The translations under genes were made by a program, and so were the position numbers. A stretch of 64,000 bases of DNA from Penelope pileata (Eukaryota; Chordata; Aves; Galliformes; Cracidae): contig WBMW01004022.1 in the NCBI GenBank assembly GCA_013396635.1, positions 1 to 64,000 of the forward strand, given 5' to 3'. This document shows, piece by piece, positions 24,301 through 39,300 of this stretch (positions within the stretch are counted from its first letter, which is position 1; every line of letters begins with the position of its first letter). The notes below the pieces were generated by a model, which made no database searches, was not told where the DNA came from, and saw only the letters and a list, made by a program, of their open reading frames with translations.

Positions 24301-27300
24301 CCCCATCCTGCCATGCACCCGCAGTCACTCCACGAAACACTCCTACTGTGAGGGACCACCTAGTTTTCAGAAACCCCCTGGCCAGCTGTCACCATCTCCA
24401 TCTCAGAGCTGGGATCAGCAGCTGCTCTGGCTCCACGTCCAGCCCCTGGAGCCTAAAGCTCTCCAATCCCAGGCAACACACCCAAGGGCACAGCACCACA
24501 GCCATAGCTGATGTTCAGCCTGCCCAGAAGAAACTCTGCATGGAGAGCCTGGGGAGGACTCACAGCAGAAGAGCCAGAGCATGGGATATTTGCTCTCCCT
24601 GACGTGCCAGAGGCACCGTCTCCCAGGACCCAGGATGGTCCTCGCAGACAACAGGAATAGCAAGAAAGGAGCTTGGGTTTGGGGAGGAACACTGAGTGCT
24701 TGAAGAACTGTGCCTAGCCCCTGAGGACAGCCACTACCCATGTACCCTGCTCCTGCAAGCCAACCACAAGTGATGCATGCGGTCACCTGTGCTCAAGAGA
24801 CAAGCAAAGCCCAACAGAAAACAACACCTTGCTTTACTCATCTCAGAGATTTGAGCCATCCATAGATGGCTGCAGATTTGCCCTGGAGACAAGGTCCACA
24901 CACTGGCAGTGGCCAAGGCCCAGCTCACCCCAGATGAACTCAGGTTTGCTGAGCCCAGTGATACCCCACTGGTGAATCACGCCTCACGTGCTGGCTTACG
25001 TTGCCCACCTCAGCTCATAGCACAAGAGAAGACGACAGACTTCAAGGTGCCTACGCAGAGCACGACCCCACAGAAAGACAGCTCACAAATCTTCAAAGAG
25101 CTTAGGAAAACGCGGAGTACCTTCACTGTGGTGTAGTCCAGGGGTTTGTACTCTATCATATATTCATCCAGGAAGACTTTGAAGGTATTGACCCAGACTT
25201 TAACTGGAGACTCACTCCAGTCCCTCTGTTCAAGTCTCATGGTCTTCTCGAGAATCTGCTCGAATAAGGCGTACAGGTCCTTATAGCGGATGCTTTTCCC
25301 ATCGTCCATCTGTTATGGAAACAGAAGCAAAAAAAAAAAAAAAAGGGATTTTTATTCAGATCAGACTCTTTCTTCTGCCCCAGACAATTGCATCAGCCTG
25401 ACTGGATTCCAACTCACTGGATTGGACTGGATTCTTAACTCACAACTTTAACACATAGCTTTCCAAATCATTTGGGTGACAAAGAGGTCTTTATGGACTT
25501 ACTGACATTTCCCATTCAACTGAGAGCCAGCTGCACTGAGGAGACCAGAAATCTCCTCTTGAAACGTACTGAGAGTTGGCTAATGAGGAAACGTTATTCC
25601 AAATGTACAGCTTCATGGGACTGAACGCAAATGAGGAGCATCTTCCCTTTGGGAACCTAAGGCCTGGTGACACCCCTGCTACAAGGACTCAGAGCACCTC
25701 TCTTCCCCTGGAGGTGGAAGCTCCCATCTGCTTCCATCCATCACTCACCGCTAATGCCGAGGAGTAAAAGCTGAAGATGTTTTGCCGGAATTCCTTCAGG
25801 GCTTTCTTGAACACGACATCCACCAGCGTGTCCTTCTTGCTGTCCTCGTTATCCAGCTCATTCATCTGGGAAACCAAAGGGCGTTACACACCAGTGTGAC
25901 TTTCGCTGTGTGACTGCATAAGATGGAGCACTCCTAACGATGGAGCAGATGCTCCGCCTTGGGCAGATGATGTTAATGACAGCGTGTGACCACAAAGCAG
26001 TTTCTCTTGCACGCAAACATGTGAAACCATGAATGCTTCCCTTCAGCTCCTGCCCTCCTGGGTCACCCATTTCTGATGCCATCAGGGACAGCTCAAAGCA
26101 GTGCCAAAGCTGCTGGGTTCACATAAAACGACCACATCACACGTTCACAGTGTCTGTGTCCCAATGTCCCAAGCTGGCCTTGGTGCACGCTGTGCACTCT
26201 TAGCAGTTTTGGGAATGCAGCTAAAGCTTTCCTCTAGATGGATTATTAGCACTGCTACCACTGCCTCCAGGATAACACCGCTTTGCTGCCTCCATCTGCT
26301 CTCTGAGCTCGCTGAGGATTTAGCCGGAGCGGTCATGGTGGGTGTTACCTTTTTCAGGAGAAACTCATCCATGCTCTTCAGGTCGCTAGCGCTGGTTATG
26401 ATCTGCAGCGAGTCGTTCTGCCACTGCACGGGCTCCAGAGCCACGTTGCTGATTTTGACGCTGCGCTTGCGTTTCACTTTGGGAGAGGGCTCTTTGTTCT
26501 CCTTAAATTCCCTCCGGTAGCTTCCAGACAGCTCCGGACTCCGTGGCGGTGTCAGATGGTGAGGACCCAGCTCTAGGGGTGATAATTACAAAAGCAGAGA
26601 GAGAACAAAGTGCAGGTTAGTTCACATGCTCTCTGCCTGGCCTGAAATGCTGCAGCAATATTTGTTTGGTATTTGACCTCAGTGGAGCTCTGCAGTGTGC
26701 TCTGCTTTTCAGCATCTCCTGAATAAGGCAAGATGAAGCTGCAAGGAACAGAAATGCTTTTTCCCATGTTTCACGAAAGGCCTGAAAGATAGGTAGAGTT
26801 TGTTCTCAGGCAGTAATAAAAACCTGTGGCTCCTGATGAACTCTCAGTAGGTGAAAAATCAAGCGTCACTTCCCAGAGCTGCACCGACAGACAACACAAA
26901 GGAAAAATAGTTCTGTTACCAAAATAAGGAGACAGGTGTCAGAGCAAACCTTGGAGGAGAAAAGCACTGTGTGGTGCTGGTAGGAAGATTAAACGTCACT
27001 TTGCCATTGGTTCCTTCCTCTGTCAAGAGGGGAAACATCTGTCGCTGTCCAGACGGCTGCAGGGAGGATTAGCTCCAGGGTGGGAGACGGAGGGTACTGG
27101 GATGGCACGCAGCTGCCCTCGGGGGTCGGGGAGAAGAGCTTGTCCTCTGTCCTTGTCCTCTGCCTCCCAGAACAAGCAACCACCCCTACTTCTAGAACTA
27201 CACAGAAGTTTTGAAAGAAATGGTCCTTGCTTTGGATTGTATTGCACAGTGCATTTTCTGAGTGCTTTCTGAATTCCTCCAGACCTGTTCTGGATCCCAG

Positions 27301-30300
27301 CCTCTACCTTTCTTGCCGCTGTGCTGATGGCACTCATGAAGTCAAGAGAAGTGCAGTAGCATGGTCCTTTCCATCTGTCCCAACTCATCTTCCTACAGCA
27401 GCCTCACGCAGACCATACAACCATGTATGAAACTCTAGTTTACAGATACCCTGACCCCACAGATAAACTGATGCATCAGTTCTACATCTTTACCCAAGTC
27501 GCCACGGGTTACGCTTAATGGCCATGTACATCCAGACTTCAAACAGCTACATCCTTCATCTCTGCCATGACAGCAAACACAATCTCTGCCCCTCCAGCAC
27601 CCCCAGGCAGCACGTAGCCCCGCTGCTCACCACTCACCTTCACCGAGCTGCAGGCCAGCGATCACCTCTCTGCTGGGTGCCTCTTGCTCAGCGTACAGCT
27701 CCAGCAGCTCTGACTGTGTAGCAAGCTTCTCCCGCGGGGTCTTCTTCTCCCCCTGCTTTCCCTTCACCCAGAATCTCATCTTGGCTCGTTGAGACCTGGG
27801 AACAATTTGTAGGAAAAGAAACTACCTTAACTACAGAAGGGTCCTTCCATCCAAAACTACCTGAAGTCTCCCAGACCTTCGTGTCCTTTTAGGAGGAGTT
27901 AAATCCACACCATTGCTAACAACAAAGAGGCTGTTTGTCCTCTGGGAATGCAGAGAACAGCAAGTGTCACACATGCAGGTGGGTGGTTTGGGATGGGATG
28001 CTTGGCATAAAGCTTCAAAACTACATGACATGAATTTTATTGCCTCTTCTAATTGGGCACGTTCATGGCCACGCACGAAAGATGCGATCAGTGAATTTGA
28101 CTGGTTGAGCCAAAACCACTGAGCTGGGGAGCAGCAGGGTATGGGGATGCAGAAGGCATGGGATGGGCTCGTCCTATGTTCCATACCTCCCATCTGGGGC
28201 AAGGGGCTTCTGCGTGGCCACCAGCTTCCCGATCTCCCCCTGTGACATGGTTTTGTGCAGCTTCGTTTGGCCTTCCCCCGAGGAGAAGCGCTGCGCCGTC
28301 TGCAATGATCCAAGGACAAGTTACTCAAAAATGACAGTTCTCAGAATGCCAGGTGCCTTTTTTTTTAAAGCAAAAACTAAAGATTTTATCTGCTACTACT
28401 GAAAGACATGTCTTTATTTTTATCTGTATATTGGCTAAAATCTATGGTCCTAGCTACAACTGCAGTTACAGAAGTATTTTAGTGACTTTAAAGCAAAAGG
28501 ACATTTCTCCATTTCTACTTTGAGGTCTACTTTCTCCTGCAGAGACACATGCTGAAGGCGAGTGTACACCCTGTGCACCTTGTGCAGGTGCACAACACAC
28601 GGAGCTGCTCAGCACCCCGGGATGCACAGCTCTCCACTCAAGAAGAGCCCATTAGCGCGGCCATTAGCCACACCAAGGCGGTTTGTGGTGCTCCCCATCT
28701 GCCCTGTGGATCCATTCCAGCAGAGCCTGCCCTCAGCTCCCATTGGATACTTTACAGAAGGAAAAACATAGGAGTCCAAAGTCTTAGTGCCACGGATGTG
28801 TTAAAATGGATCCTTTAGAAATAGGAGATTAAACAGCTTTAATATGAAGGATCTCTGCTTTCATCACCATTTTAAATGCCTTCAGATCATTTTTAAGGGT
28901 AAAGTGAATTTGCAATAATTAATGGAATTCCATGAATAACATTATCTCCTAAGTTCTAAAAATGTGCTTTTAAATTATTTCACGCCGTACAATGATAAAT
29001 CTTGCACCGTTTCCATTAACTTGCACTTGGGAAGAGATGAGGCAAGAGATGGTGCTTCCCTCCTCTCCCTGCACTCCTCAGGGGACACGTCTGCGACGTC
29101 ATGTTTTAATGACCTGCAGATGCTATCCAAAAAGCACGTCCCAAGAGGCAACAGAAATGGAAATGTTACCTTAGGCTCTCTCTTTCCATAGCTCACAGAG
29201 CCTCCACCACTGTTATCTGAGCAAGGCTGTTTATCTTGGGAAATATGACTAAAATCTCCCTTTAGTTTGCCCAGCGTGGAGGAGGAAGCCATCCAAAAGG
29301 CATCCTGGCAGCACACAGCCCAGAAATGTTCTTGCTATATTTTTTAAAAATAGCAAGTTTTGCAGCTGTGACTGGAGAACTTCTGATGCGAGGAAAGCAG
29401 GGAATTAGGCTGCACGAAACGTTTTGGGAGGTATCTCCTTTAGCTCTCCCCTAACCTAGATGTCTCAGCTGAATGCATTGTGCTTTTAAGCATCTCCTTT
29501 TCTACTATTAAAAACATTTCATACAAAATTCTACGATACATGGGCTGCAGGGCAGTCACATTTGCCATGTTTCCTCTCCAGCTCTTCATTTCTCACCCCG
29601 TACTACCCTCCCTGCAGCCAGGAGATGGCAGCACGCAGAGCAGAACTGCCACTGGAATAGAAAGAAGCTGCCCGGACCATCAAGGGGCCTTATTCCCCTT
29701 TTTCTTACATTTCAGTGACGACCCCATGTAAATTGCAGAGAGATAATGGCAAAAAAAAGACCTCAAAACCCATGGAAGTGTTTTCCATCCAGTGACCCTA
29801 TTAAAATATTTACCCTCGTGATGTAACACGAGTAATGAACTTTTTAGACAAAACTGGAAGAAGGTTTATTATTATTAGGAGCACTAGAGGCGTCACGGCC
29901 ACTGCGATCCCTTTGTAGGGATTTCGTAGGGATTTCGAGGGCTTCGTAGGGAGATGTGAGCAGACCTCCCCTCTGTTACCTCACCATTAGCACTACAGTC
30001 TCTCTGCTCTGCCCCTATTTTTGATGTATTACAGATCAGCATTTCCTCTGCTACCACTGCAGGCTCTGAGGAGAGCAGTAAAGGCCTTTCCAGCACCAGG
30101 TCTTTCTGCTCGATGGACTCCCCAAGCAGAAGGGCCAAGACCTTGGCTGGGAAACCATCCTCCGCCCGGGGAGCACCACAAAGCACCACGTGCATGCAAA
30201 CCCCAATGGCCAGGGGCTCTGCAGCCATCCTGGGGAGGAAGAAGGGACCCAAAGTTTTCCTCTGAAAACAAGACCTCCTTTTCTGCTCTCACTTCTCTGT

Positions 30301-33300
30301 GTTGCAAACAAGATGACTTGTCCCAGCAGGCAGCAGTGCTACGTGCTGTGCTGAAGGGCTTCCTACAGCTTAGGACAAGAGCTCTTCTCATGGCTGGCTC
30401 TTCAGGGGTGCCTGGGATCAGCTGGTGACAAATGACAGACATGCTCAGGCTGCTGTTGGTCAATTTGTGGCTTTGGGATGGAAGTTGGGGCAAAATAGAT
30501 CACTGCTTCATCCCAGAAGGCAATTGGGCTCTCCGCAGTCAGCTGTGAGCAGCCACCTCATGCACTGGTGCACCTTGGATTTTGGCTCTCGCTGAAGATG
30601 CTCATGGCCCCCGCTGCCATGGGTTCAGGTCTGGAGCATCAGTGCCTGGTGGGCCTCCATTGCCAGGAAGCCAGGGCTAAGCCACTGGCTCGTGCCCACG
30701 CAGCCACCGCGTGCTGAGCTGCCGGGGCCGCATGTCATCCCTCTGTCATGCATCCGGCAGTCCCAGCCGCCGAGCAGCACATCAAAAGAGGATTTTGGGA
30801 AAGCTGCAGCCCGAGGCAGGAGCTGTATGAATACAGTGACAGAACAACAACCAGCCCACATATGGTGGCAGCTGGACGCGTCTCCACGTGAGCATCACAA
30901 GGCACAGCGGAGATGGCCACATGCCCGCTGCCCTGCTCGAACCCAACGTGCACCAGCACTGCTCTACTTCAGGCTGCTTCCTTTGCAGCACCCAGCTGGG
31001 CTCTGCTGATAAACAGGAATAAGCAGCCCCTAAATGTTGCTGCTGTGCTCTGCCTTAACGGCGTGGCGGTGCTGACACAGAGGAGCCACAGGGCAGAGCT
31101 GGTCCCAAACCTGCAATACAGAACGCAGACGGAAACACTGCACGTGGAGTCAGGACACACAGACAGGTACCACTGCACACACAGCTTTATGAGTGGTGTT
31201 TGCTGAAAGCAGAACTCAGCCACACAAGGTGAACCCGCTGGCTGACCCATGGTTAGAGCCAGGGATGGAGCACAGAGAAAGAGAGAGGAGGAGAGAGGGG
31301 ACACGGCTGGCACTACTGCTACCGCATGCTGTTACCCAGGTGAGCATCCCCAAGGAATGGGGTGAGGCAGATCCCTCCCAAGGATGTTTCCCAAGCACCT
31401 TTCTCAGCAGAGACTGCCAGTGGGAAAGACTTCTACAGCTACAAAACAAAGGCTTTGTAACAGGGTAGCCTCCAGAACACAGCACAGCACAGCCCCTTGC
31501 TGCAGGCTCTCGCCACGCTTTTGAGCTGCTGCTTCCAGCATTCCCAAGGGCCTGGCCCACTGCAGGCAGCGAGACTGCAGCAGAAGGAAATCCTGGGGAA
31601 AACGCTGGCAGTTAGCACCAATCCTGGAGAATTTTGTTGCCTTCATCTTACCAAGGCTCCCTTGGACACCCCACTGCATTCACAGAGGAACGGCCTCCAG
31701 GCAAGCGTGGCATTCCTGGGCTCCTCAGATGGCTTTAGACCTGCACCTCCAAATTTGGCTTCTTCTTCCTATTTTCTTCCCATTTTGATGAAGGGTCTTT
31801 AATTCTTTACTGTAGGATCTTTGATTCCTTATGTTAGGGAAGGTGAGAAGTTTCTTTCTCATGGTATCTTCTTCAAATCCATGGCTCAAGTGAAAGCAAA
31901 GGGGCAGGGTGGGAGGCACTGCATTGGCATGGGCACGCTTTGTTAAGCTGACTTCTCGCCAAATGGGGTGGGGAAAGAACCTGATCCTGACATAACTCCT
32001 ACATATAATTCTCCCTTTCCTGTCACAAAAGCAGGGAGATGAGCTAAAGCTCAGTTGAATGAGCTCAGTTCCAAGAGCTGTGCCTTTCTATCACATTCCT
32101 GCCAGACAGCACTCCAAGTATTCCTGGCTCAAAACCTGAGAAATTTTATCAAGAGTAACTTTAAAAATTCAGGGAATTTGTAAATCTCCACCTCTTCCCA
32201 GTTAGGAAATTATCCTGGGAAAAAACGTGTTGTTTATAAGAAAAGCTGCTAACAGAAAAGTCACAAAAAGCCCTCCCTCGCCATCCGCCTTCCTCGCAAA
32301 GGCAGAGTTTAGGATCACACGATATATTTCCTGGAGCTGTGGCAATGCCATAGGATGAAGCACAAACCAAAAAGTCAATGTTTTTTGTGCCTTTGTTTGC
32401 TTTTATGCTCTACTCCACATCCATCGCTGGAGTTGGAGAGGCTGAGTAAAGCCGCTTATGGCACGAGACAGCCATTGCCTTGTGTTCACCCCCACCTCTA
32501 CATGGGCATCACTGCCACCTCAAACCAAAGTGGGCAAGAGGGGGAGGTGGCCGTCCTCCTGCACTCCCCAAAGCCCTCAGTTTGTGGTTTTCCACAAGCA
32601 GCTTACCCAGGCTGGAGATCAAGCACGAGATGCAACCGCTCTGCGTGACGCATGCTCACATCACTGTGCTGCACCCTGCGCTTGCCAAGCAACACCGCTC
32701 ACTGCCACCTCTCCTTGACAGAGCCACTAAGGTGTTTTTCTCTCTCTTTTTTTAAACACTATGCTTTTATTGCCCAATTTACAGGTTTTCACTTTCTCTG
32801 AGACACTATTGGCCAGTATTTCTCTGGTAACTGAGGACTAGAGAATCACTGGCTAACCTGGCTAGGGACACCAAATCAGAAGCGCGAGGTTTTTAGTGCT
32901 GTCCTTGTCGTCTGTTGCTTTTTTGGCCAATGTTTGCCTTGATCTTTTCTATGCATTTGCGTAGATCATTTTGCTAGACCCAAAGGATCCCAGGGGGACT
33001 TTGTTATGGAGGCAATCCTGGTTAAAAAATAAACAAACAGAAAGTAGTTGTGCAACTACAGAAACCATGGAAGCTGCTCTCAAATCAAGCCAGCCAACAT
33101 CCCCGTGGTTGAGGGAAAAAGAAATAATTTCCCTTTCTGTTTTGTATGCATTTCTGCTGTGTTCTCTGAGTTTACCCATCTACAACACCCGTGTGAGTGG
33201 GAGAAGAAGTGGATAGGATCTGTGCAGCTGAGGTTAGCAAAGAAACGCTCCCACAGACCTCGCTCCCTTTATTTTCCATCCCCAACGTGTTGGCAAATTA

Positions 33301-36300
33301 CCATTTCGGAGTCACTGTAACAGGCCTGCCCGAGCCGGGCTGCAGGCCCTGCCTCGGGGTGAGGAGGTAGGTCAGAGGAGAGAAGGAACTCAAAACTGCC
33401 ATTGTAATCATCTTCCTCCGTATCCTCCTCCCCATCAGCAAAAGTACCTCTAGTCAAGAAATCGGAGCGCGTCCGCGCCATGCGGGCTTTCTTTTTATGA
33501 GTCGGTCTGGGAACCTGCTTGACCAAATGATAAAACATAACAACAAAAATAAAAGCTTTAAAAATGAAAATATGAAAATAAAAAGGAAATTCTACCCAAG
33601 TTTGGCATCGCAGCGTAGCTTGAGTGTGGTCTGAGCAACACGGCACTCCAGAGGGGACACACGTTATTACACGTAGTGCAAAAGTGACCAGGGACAACAG
33701 AAGCCAAGACAGCACGGAGGAATGGGACAATAATGGGTGTTACTTCCATGGACGTTAAACCAAACAAGACAAGACTGCGTACTACAGTGTTTGCCATCAG
33801 GGCTGCGAGATCCTTTCCATCCAGAGCAATTCTGAGCTGCTGCACTATGCTCAGAATAATGCTGTGGGGGCTTTTTGCCAAGAGAAAGTGTGAAAGTTGC
33901 CTCAGTGTGACATCCCCTGTCCTCAAGCTTAGCAGCCCTTGTGCTTCGTACTTCTCCAAAGCACTTGAAGGAAAACTGGCAGAATAAAGGTTTGGGATTT
34001 CTCTTCCCCTTTTCGATTAAAAGAGAAAATAAGAAAGCTGCAGCTTACCTCTCCTTTGCCAGACCCAGGCATCTTAAATGGCTTCCTAGCCAGCTCACCC
34101 TTGGGAAGGCATTGATGGCTTGCTTCCCTGCTGAAAGGCAACAAAACAGAGACGTCTCATTCCCTCCTAAAAGCTTTCCCACCACGCCAGCCCGGCTCTC
34201 AGCAACGCAGAAGGACACAGCCCAAGCAATCAACAAGAAATTGCAGCTTGAGGTCACGGGTTTTTGGAATCGCTTCAAACTCTTCAGGATTTGACTTAAT
34301 ACTGAAGGACGAGATATGAATTTCTGTCTGCCAAGCTGCTCCCTACCCTTCACAGCGGTTACGGATGGTATCTTTCCAGATCCATACTTTGAAATGTGAT
34401 TGTTTAAAACGTAGCATAGGTAGCATAAACATGTTTAAGTTCCAGGTATACCAAAGACAAGGATTTTTAATATAATTTTCCTTCTCCTGTTGCTTGCTCT
34501 GTGCATTAACCAACAAGTAAAAGAAACTGAAGGAAGAATGGGGGAAGACTATTCTCAAACATTCACTTCCAAAGCAATTCCCTGGGATCTCCTGCAGATT
34601 TTCATGTGAATTGGCTCAAAAGGAGAGCATCCTTGCTTTGCATCTAACACAACATTCAAAACCACTCCCTTTTAACTTGCCCATTGCTCAGCTCACTCCT
34701 TCTGCCATCACCCAACCATGCCCAGGGATGAGGGCTCCAAAAAGGCCGTCACCACCTTCCCACCCTGGGGATGCTGCCAACTTCATGGGGGACAGACATG
34801 TATTGTCTGATTGCCTTTACTGGTTATCATAATTCTACAACTAACAAGAAAAATCTTGAAATCTTACAACTTGTCTCATCATTTCCACTCTGACCACATC
34901 AAAATCCTAAGCATCTTCTTTCCCATTTTTTTTCTTTCAAAAGAAAAATTTATTGCTCATAAACGTTCATAACAGGGTCATCTATAAAAACGTAAATGAA
35001 ACCAGTGTCAACTCTCTCTTGCTCTTAACACTCTTCACTTGCTAATACCTACGATTATCTCCCCTAGCTTATATAATGCCCATCACATAAGAAAGTGAGA
35101 AACGGTATTTCCAGTTCTTTTACTTTTTCCCGATTTATGCCCACTCACTGCTACAAGAACCAAAAATCCAACACTGGTCTTTATTTTGCTAGCTATTTTG
35201 TACAATCTCCAACACCAACCTTCTGCCAGAGACCATTGCACCCAAGCAAAGCCTACGAAGCAAGCACATCATCTTTTGACTTACTGGAGCCCGAAGGGAT
35301 TCTCTCTCGGTGTGAAGAACATGGCGCTCGCCCGCGCCTCCTCACTGGCCTGGCCGGGCACCCGGGGCTGCCGGAGGCGCTCGGTCCTGGAGAAGGGGCT
35401 GCCCAGGACGTCCCTGGGGCTGCCCCGCGATTCCAGCGGGCCCTCCCTTCGCTCCAGGAACATGCTGACGGGTCTGTCTTTTGGGGTGGCGTGGGCTGGG
35501 GAGCCCCCCCTGCTCCCGACAGTGAGACCTTTGATGTCCACCGATGGGGCTGGAGTTCCAGTGGGGGCCGTGCCGTGCTCCCCTCTGCTCTGGGGGTGCA
35601 GGATGAGGACAGACTGAGGCCGGCTGTCGGGTTTTTTGGATGGTTTCAACACAGGGTCCTTTGTTCTGCTCAGCTCAGCCCGCTGCAAAGCCTCCACCCT
35701 GCCTTGCTTCTCGAGCTGCTCGAAGGCTTTGCGTTGCCTTTCTAGAATTTCCTTCTGCTGCCGGATCTGCTCCATCATCTCCCTCTCGTTTTGCAGCTGG
35801 AGCTGCTTTTGTCGCTCTTCCTTCTCCACGTTGAGCTTCTCCAGCCTCTTGATGACAGAGTCTGGAGAATGGGTCTGTGTCACCGTGGCCGTCCCACGTT
35901 CCTCTCTCTTGGCAGAAGACTTCTCCCCTTCCTCCCCTCCCAAAACCTTGCCCTGGTCTTGCTCAAAGTCCCTCCTGATCTCAGAGAATGTAACTGTTTT
36001 CTCCTCTCTTTCCACTGCCTTGTTCCTCAAGCTATTCTCCACCAGTGACTGCTTTACCTTCATGCTGTCCTGTGGTGGAACGTAGAAAGTAGGCAGATTG
36101 CTAGCAAGAAATGTTTCCCTTGGGTGCATCTTGTAGGTAAAATTCTGAGGGTCGCAGACCACGCGCTCCTTCGCAGTGTGGTTATTGGGCAGCTCTGAGT
36201 CTGGAAGCATCCTCCTGCAGCAGGACAAATTGCTGTTCACATCCTCTGCACAGAAGGACTTGTCCTGCAGGGCAGGCTGGGGACTGCCAGGCAGAGAGTC

Positions 36301-39300
36301 CCGGGTCTCGGTGGAAAGCGGCTGCACGTCTCGCTCGTCTAAAACTAAGGGAACGAGTTTACTCGGGGTATCTTCACAGCTTAACATCTCCAAGCTCCCT
36401 TGAGAGCTTTCGCTCTCTGGGGTTCCCTGAGGGGAATGAAGTGCCTCGGACACCAGCTCGGTGGACCACCGCTGCTCCTCAGAAGGTGACAGCCCACCGG
36501 TGGACCGGACCTTGAGCAGCTCCAAGCTAAATTTTGCCTGTTCCAGTTCACGCATTCTCCGGCTTTCTCTTTTTGCACGAACAACTTTCTTCTGGTTCAG
36601 ATCCTCCAGCGACTTGGGTCTCTCTTGCACAGTGGCCTCCTCTTCGGTGTCCATGCCGCTCTGGCTGCTGGCTCTCTCGTGCCTTTTGCACAGTGATGTC
36701 GCAGAAGCATCCAGTGGGTCCAAGTGATTCATCCGATCGTTCTCCATCAGCGACTTGTGCTCCTCTATGGCTCTCACTCTCTCTTCAAACGAGCTGTCCT
36801 CCCACTTGGATGGGTCGGAGCCCTTAATTTCCAAAGTGCCGTCTGCCTCCGGCCCATCCTCTTCTCTAATCGACAGGCCATTCTCCAGCTGCATCTCTTT
36901 TAACCTCTGCTCTTTCAAAGCTCTAAACCTGCAAGGAAGCAGAAAAGCAGCACATTGTAACCCTGTGCCCACCACATCAGTGGCACGTCATCACTGCAGA
37001 CATCCCCATCACCTCACCACTGTCAGCATCTCGAGCAACCCTCCTTGCCAGGCAGGTGCAACACGATGCAAGTTTGCATTCTGTGCACAAAGTGCATTTC
37101 CAATCTTTTGACATCTCACCAGGAGTTGCACCAATGCACCTGTAAGCTTCTCCTGTGCTGATGACAGCAGCTGCAGCCTTCATCCCTGGCGTAGTTTGCT
37201 TGTGAGCCAGAAAACCGTAACACATTGCATCAACTTGGCTTTGTCATCCTCCCCATCCTGCCTGGGATGCCTCTGGCACAGCCAACAGGCACTCACTCCC
37301 CACGCCAGGAGCTATTTCCAGCTCCCAGCCCTTTGTCAGTCACCCCACACCCTGCAGGCAGTGTCTCCCGAGAGCAAACCGAGACCTGCCCCACCACCAG
37401 CGAGCCACGGCATGGTCACCAATGCTCCTCTCCCCGCAGCAGCTGGCGTGAGCAACTCCTGCCCCTGCTTCTGAGCTGCTGACTGATGGCCTGCGAGACG
37501 GCGCGGAAGCAGATTGGCCAGCCAATCTGAGTTAAAAATAGGCTACTTAGAGCAGTGCTGCTGCCAAGAAAAAACCCCTCACAAGTATTTATGTCCTCGG
37601 CTTTCCACTGCCTACGTGCTCCAACCTGAAATAGGCTCTGCTTAGTCTGAGAGTAGGATGGGCTGCGAGCTGAACTCCTGTTGGAGAGCGTGGACAAGGG
37701 AAGGAGCAGGGCAGCTGGGGGCAGTGCCCACGGTGCTGTGAGGGGACACCAGCACTTCTCTGTCACCTTGGCCCTAGCCATGGGTGCCCAACCTGTTGGC
37801 TTGCCCGGGCTGCACTGAGGGACGATGAATTGTCTTGGGCCGCATATAAAATACACAACATAGTTAATGGATATAACTAACAAAACATTTCATTTTTTAA
37901 TATTTCTTATTAAAACATTAAAAAAGAGGGTAACAAAACCAGAACTATTTGTCCTTGTTTTTGTGAAACCAACGCATCAGGCTGGTTGGATGGAAGAGGC
38001 TGTAATTCTTAAGGAGTTCTCAAGGTGTTCATCAGAGATTTTTGATAAGATTTTACTCTTTCAGGGCTTCATTCTTGAAAACAGTTGCTCACAAATGTAC
38101 ACACTGCCAAAAAGTGATGGTGTGAATAAGGTGTGGTTGTGAAGCGAGGGATATTTTTCTCTGGTAAGACGGGGCTTGTAGAAGTCTAATAAAGGGACAC
38201 GAGCAGATTTTTGAGTTGAACGTCTGACTGCAACTCTATACATTCCATTTGAAAATTCACAGCTAACGTATTTATGTCAGCTGAAAAGGGATTTGCAAAT
38301 GTACCAAAAACTTGATGACTTTTCTGACAATCTTGAGACCTATTCTCAAATTCCTTTATCAAAACTGAAAACAAGGCTGCATGTTTTTCGCTGCTCACAG
38401 GACTGTGTTTGCCCGTGTATCAAAATGCACAGTTGTTTGCCATCACTTGAGTTGGCACTGCACCGTGCCCTCCCCACGTCTTGGCTGCTGCTGAGCCAGA
38501 ATGCACATCAACCATTTCTCTCCCCACTGGGCATTATCAGAAAGCAGATCTTTGTTGGAAGACCCATGTTACCTTTGCCGTGCTAAGAAGCCTCTGCAGG
38601 CTGCCTGCAGGCAGACGATGCCGTGCCGGCCGGCCCAGTACTGCCGCCGTGCCCGGTGTCCCCGCCAGGCAGCCTGGATGCTGGCTGCCGCGCGCTGCCG
38701 CCGCCCCGCGTGCTCCCGCCAGCAGCTCTGGATGAGGTGGGCTGCAAACTGCATCTGCAGGAACCTCCTCCTCTCCACGAAGCCTCGCCAGTGGGTCTGC
38801 AGCACGACGGCAGCTTTGTTGAGTGCAAGGGGGTCTGGGGACGGCTCGCCCTGCCTTCGGCTCCGGTAGCTGCGCCAGGACCTCTGCAAACACAGCAGGT
38901 AGCTCCTTGAGATGGGTTTGGGAATGGGACAGCACCTGCCTTCATGCAAGCTGTCCTGCTCCTGTGTCTCTCCTATCCCCAAGTCAGTGCTCTTCTGATT
39001 GTGAGCTGCTTCGAGGAGAGGGGAACTAACTTCATGCACCAGAGCTGTATCGGCAGACTCACAGATTGCAATCTGTGATGGAACCAGGCACCACCACCTA
39101 CCTGTATGAGCACTGCTGCTTGCTTCAAGCTCAGGAACTGCCGTCGGCAGAGCATGCTGCGGAACCAGCGCTGCAGCAGCGTGATCCTGCGCAGCACCTC
39201 CTGGTGGAGCAGGTCCTGCAGGAGCTGCCGCTCACGCTCCTTCATGAAAACCTGGGAAACAACAGAATGAGGCACAAACCACACAGCCCCTGCCTCCCCT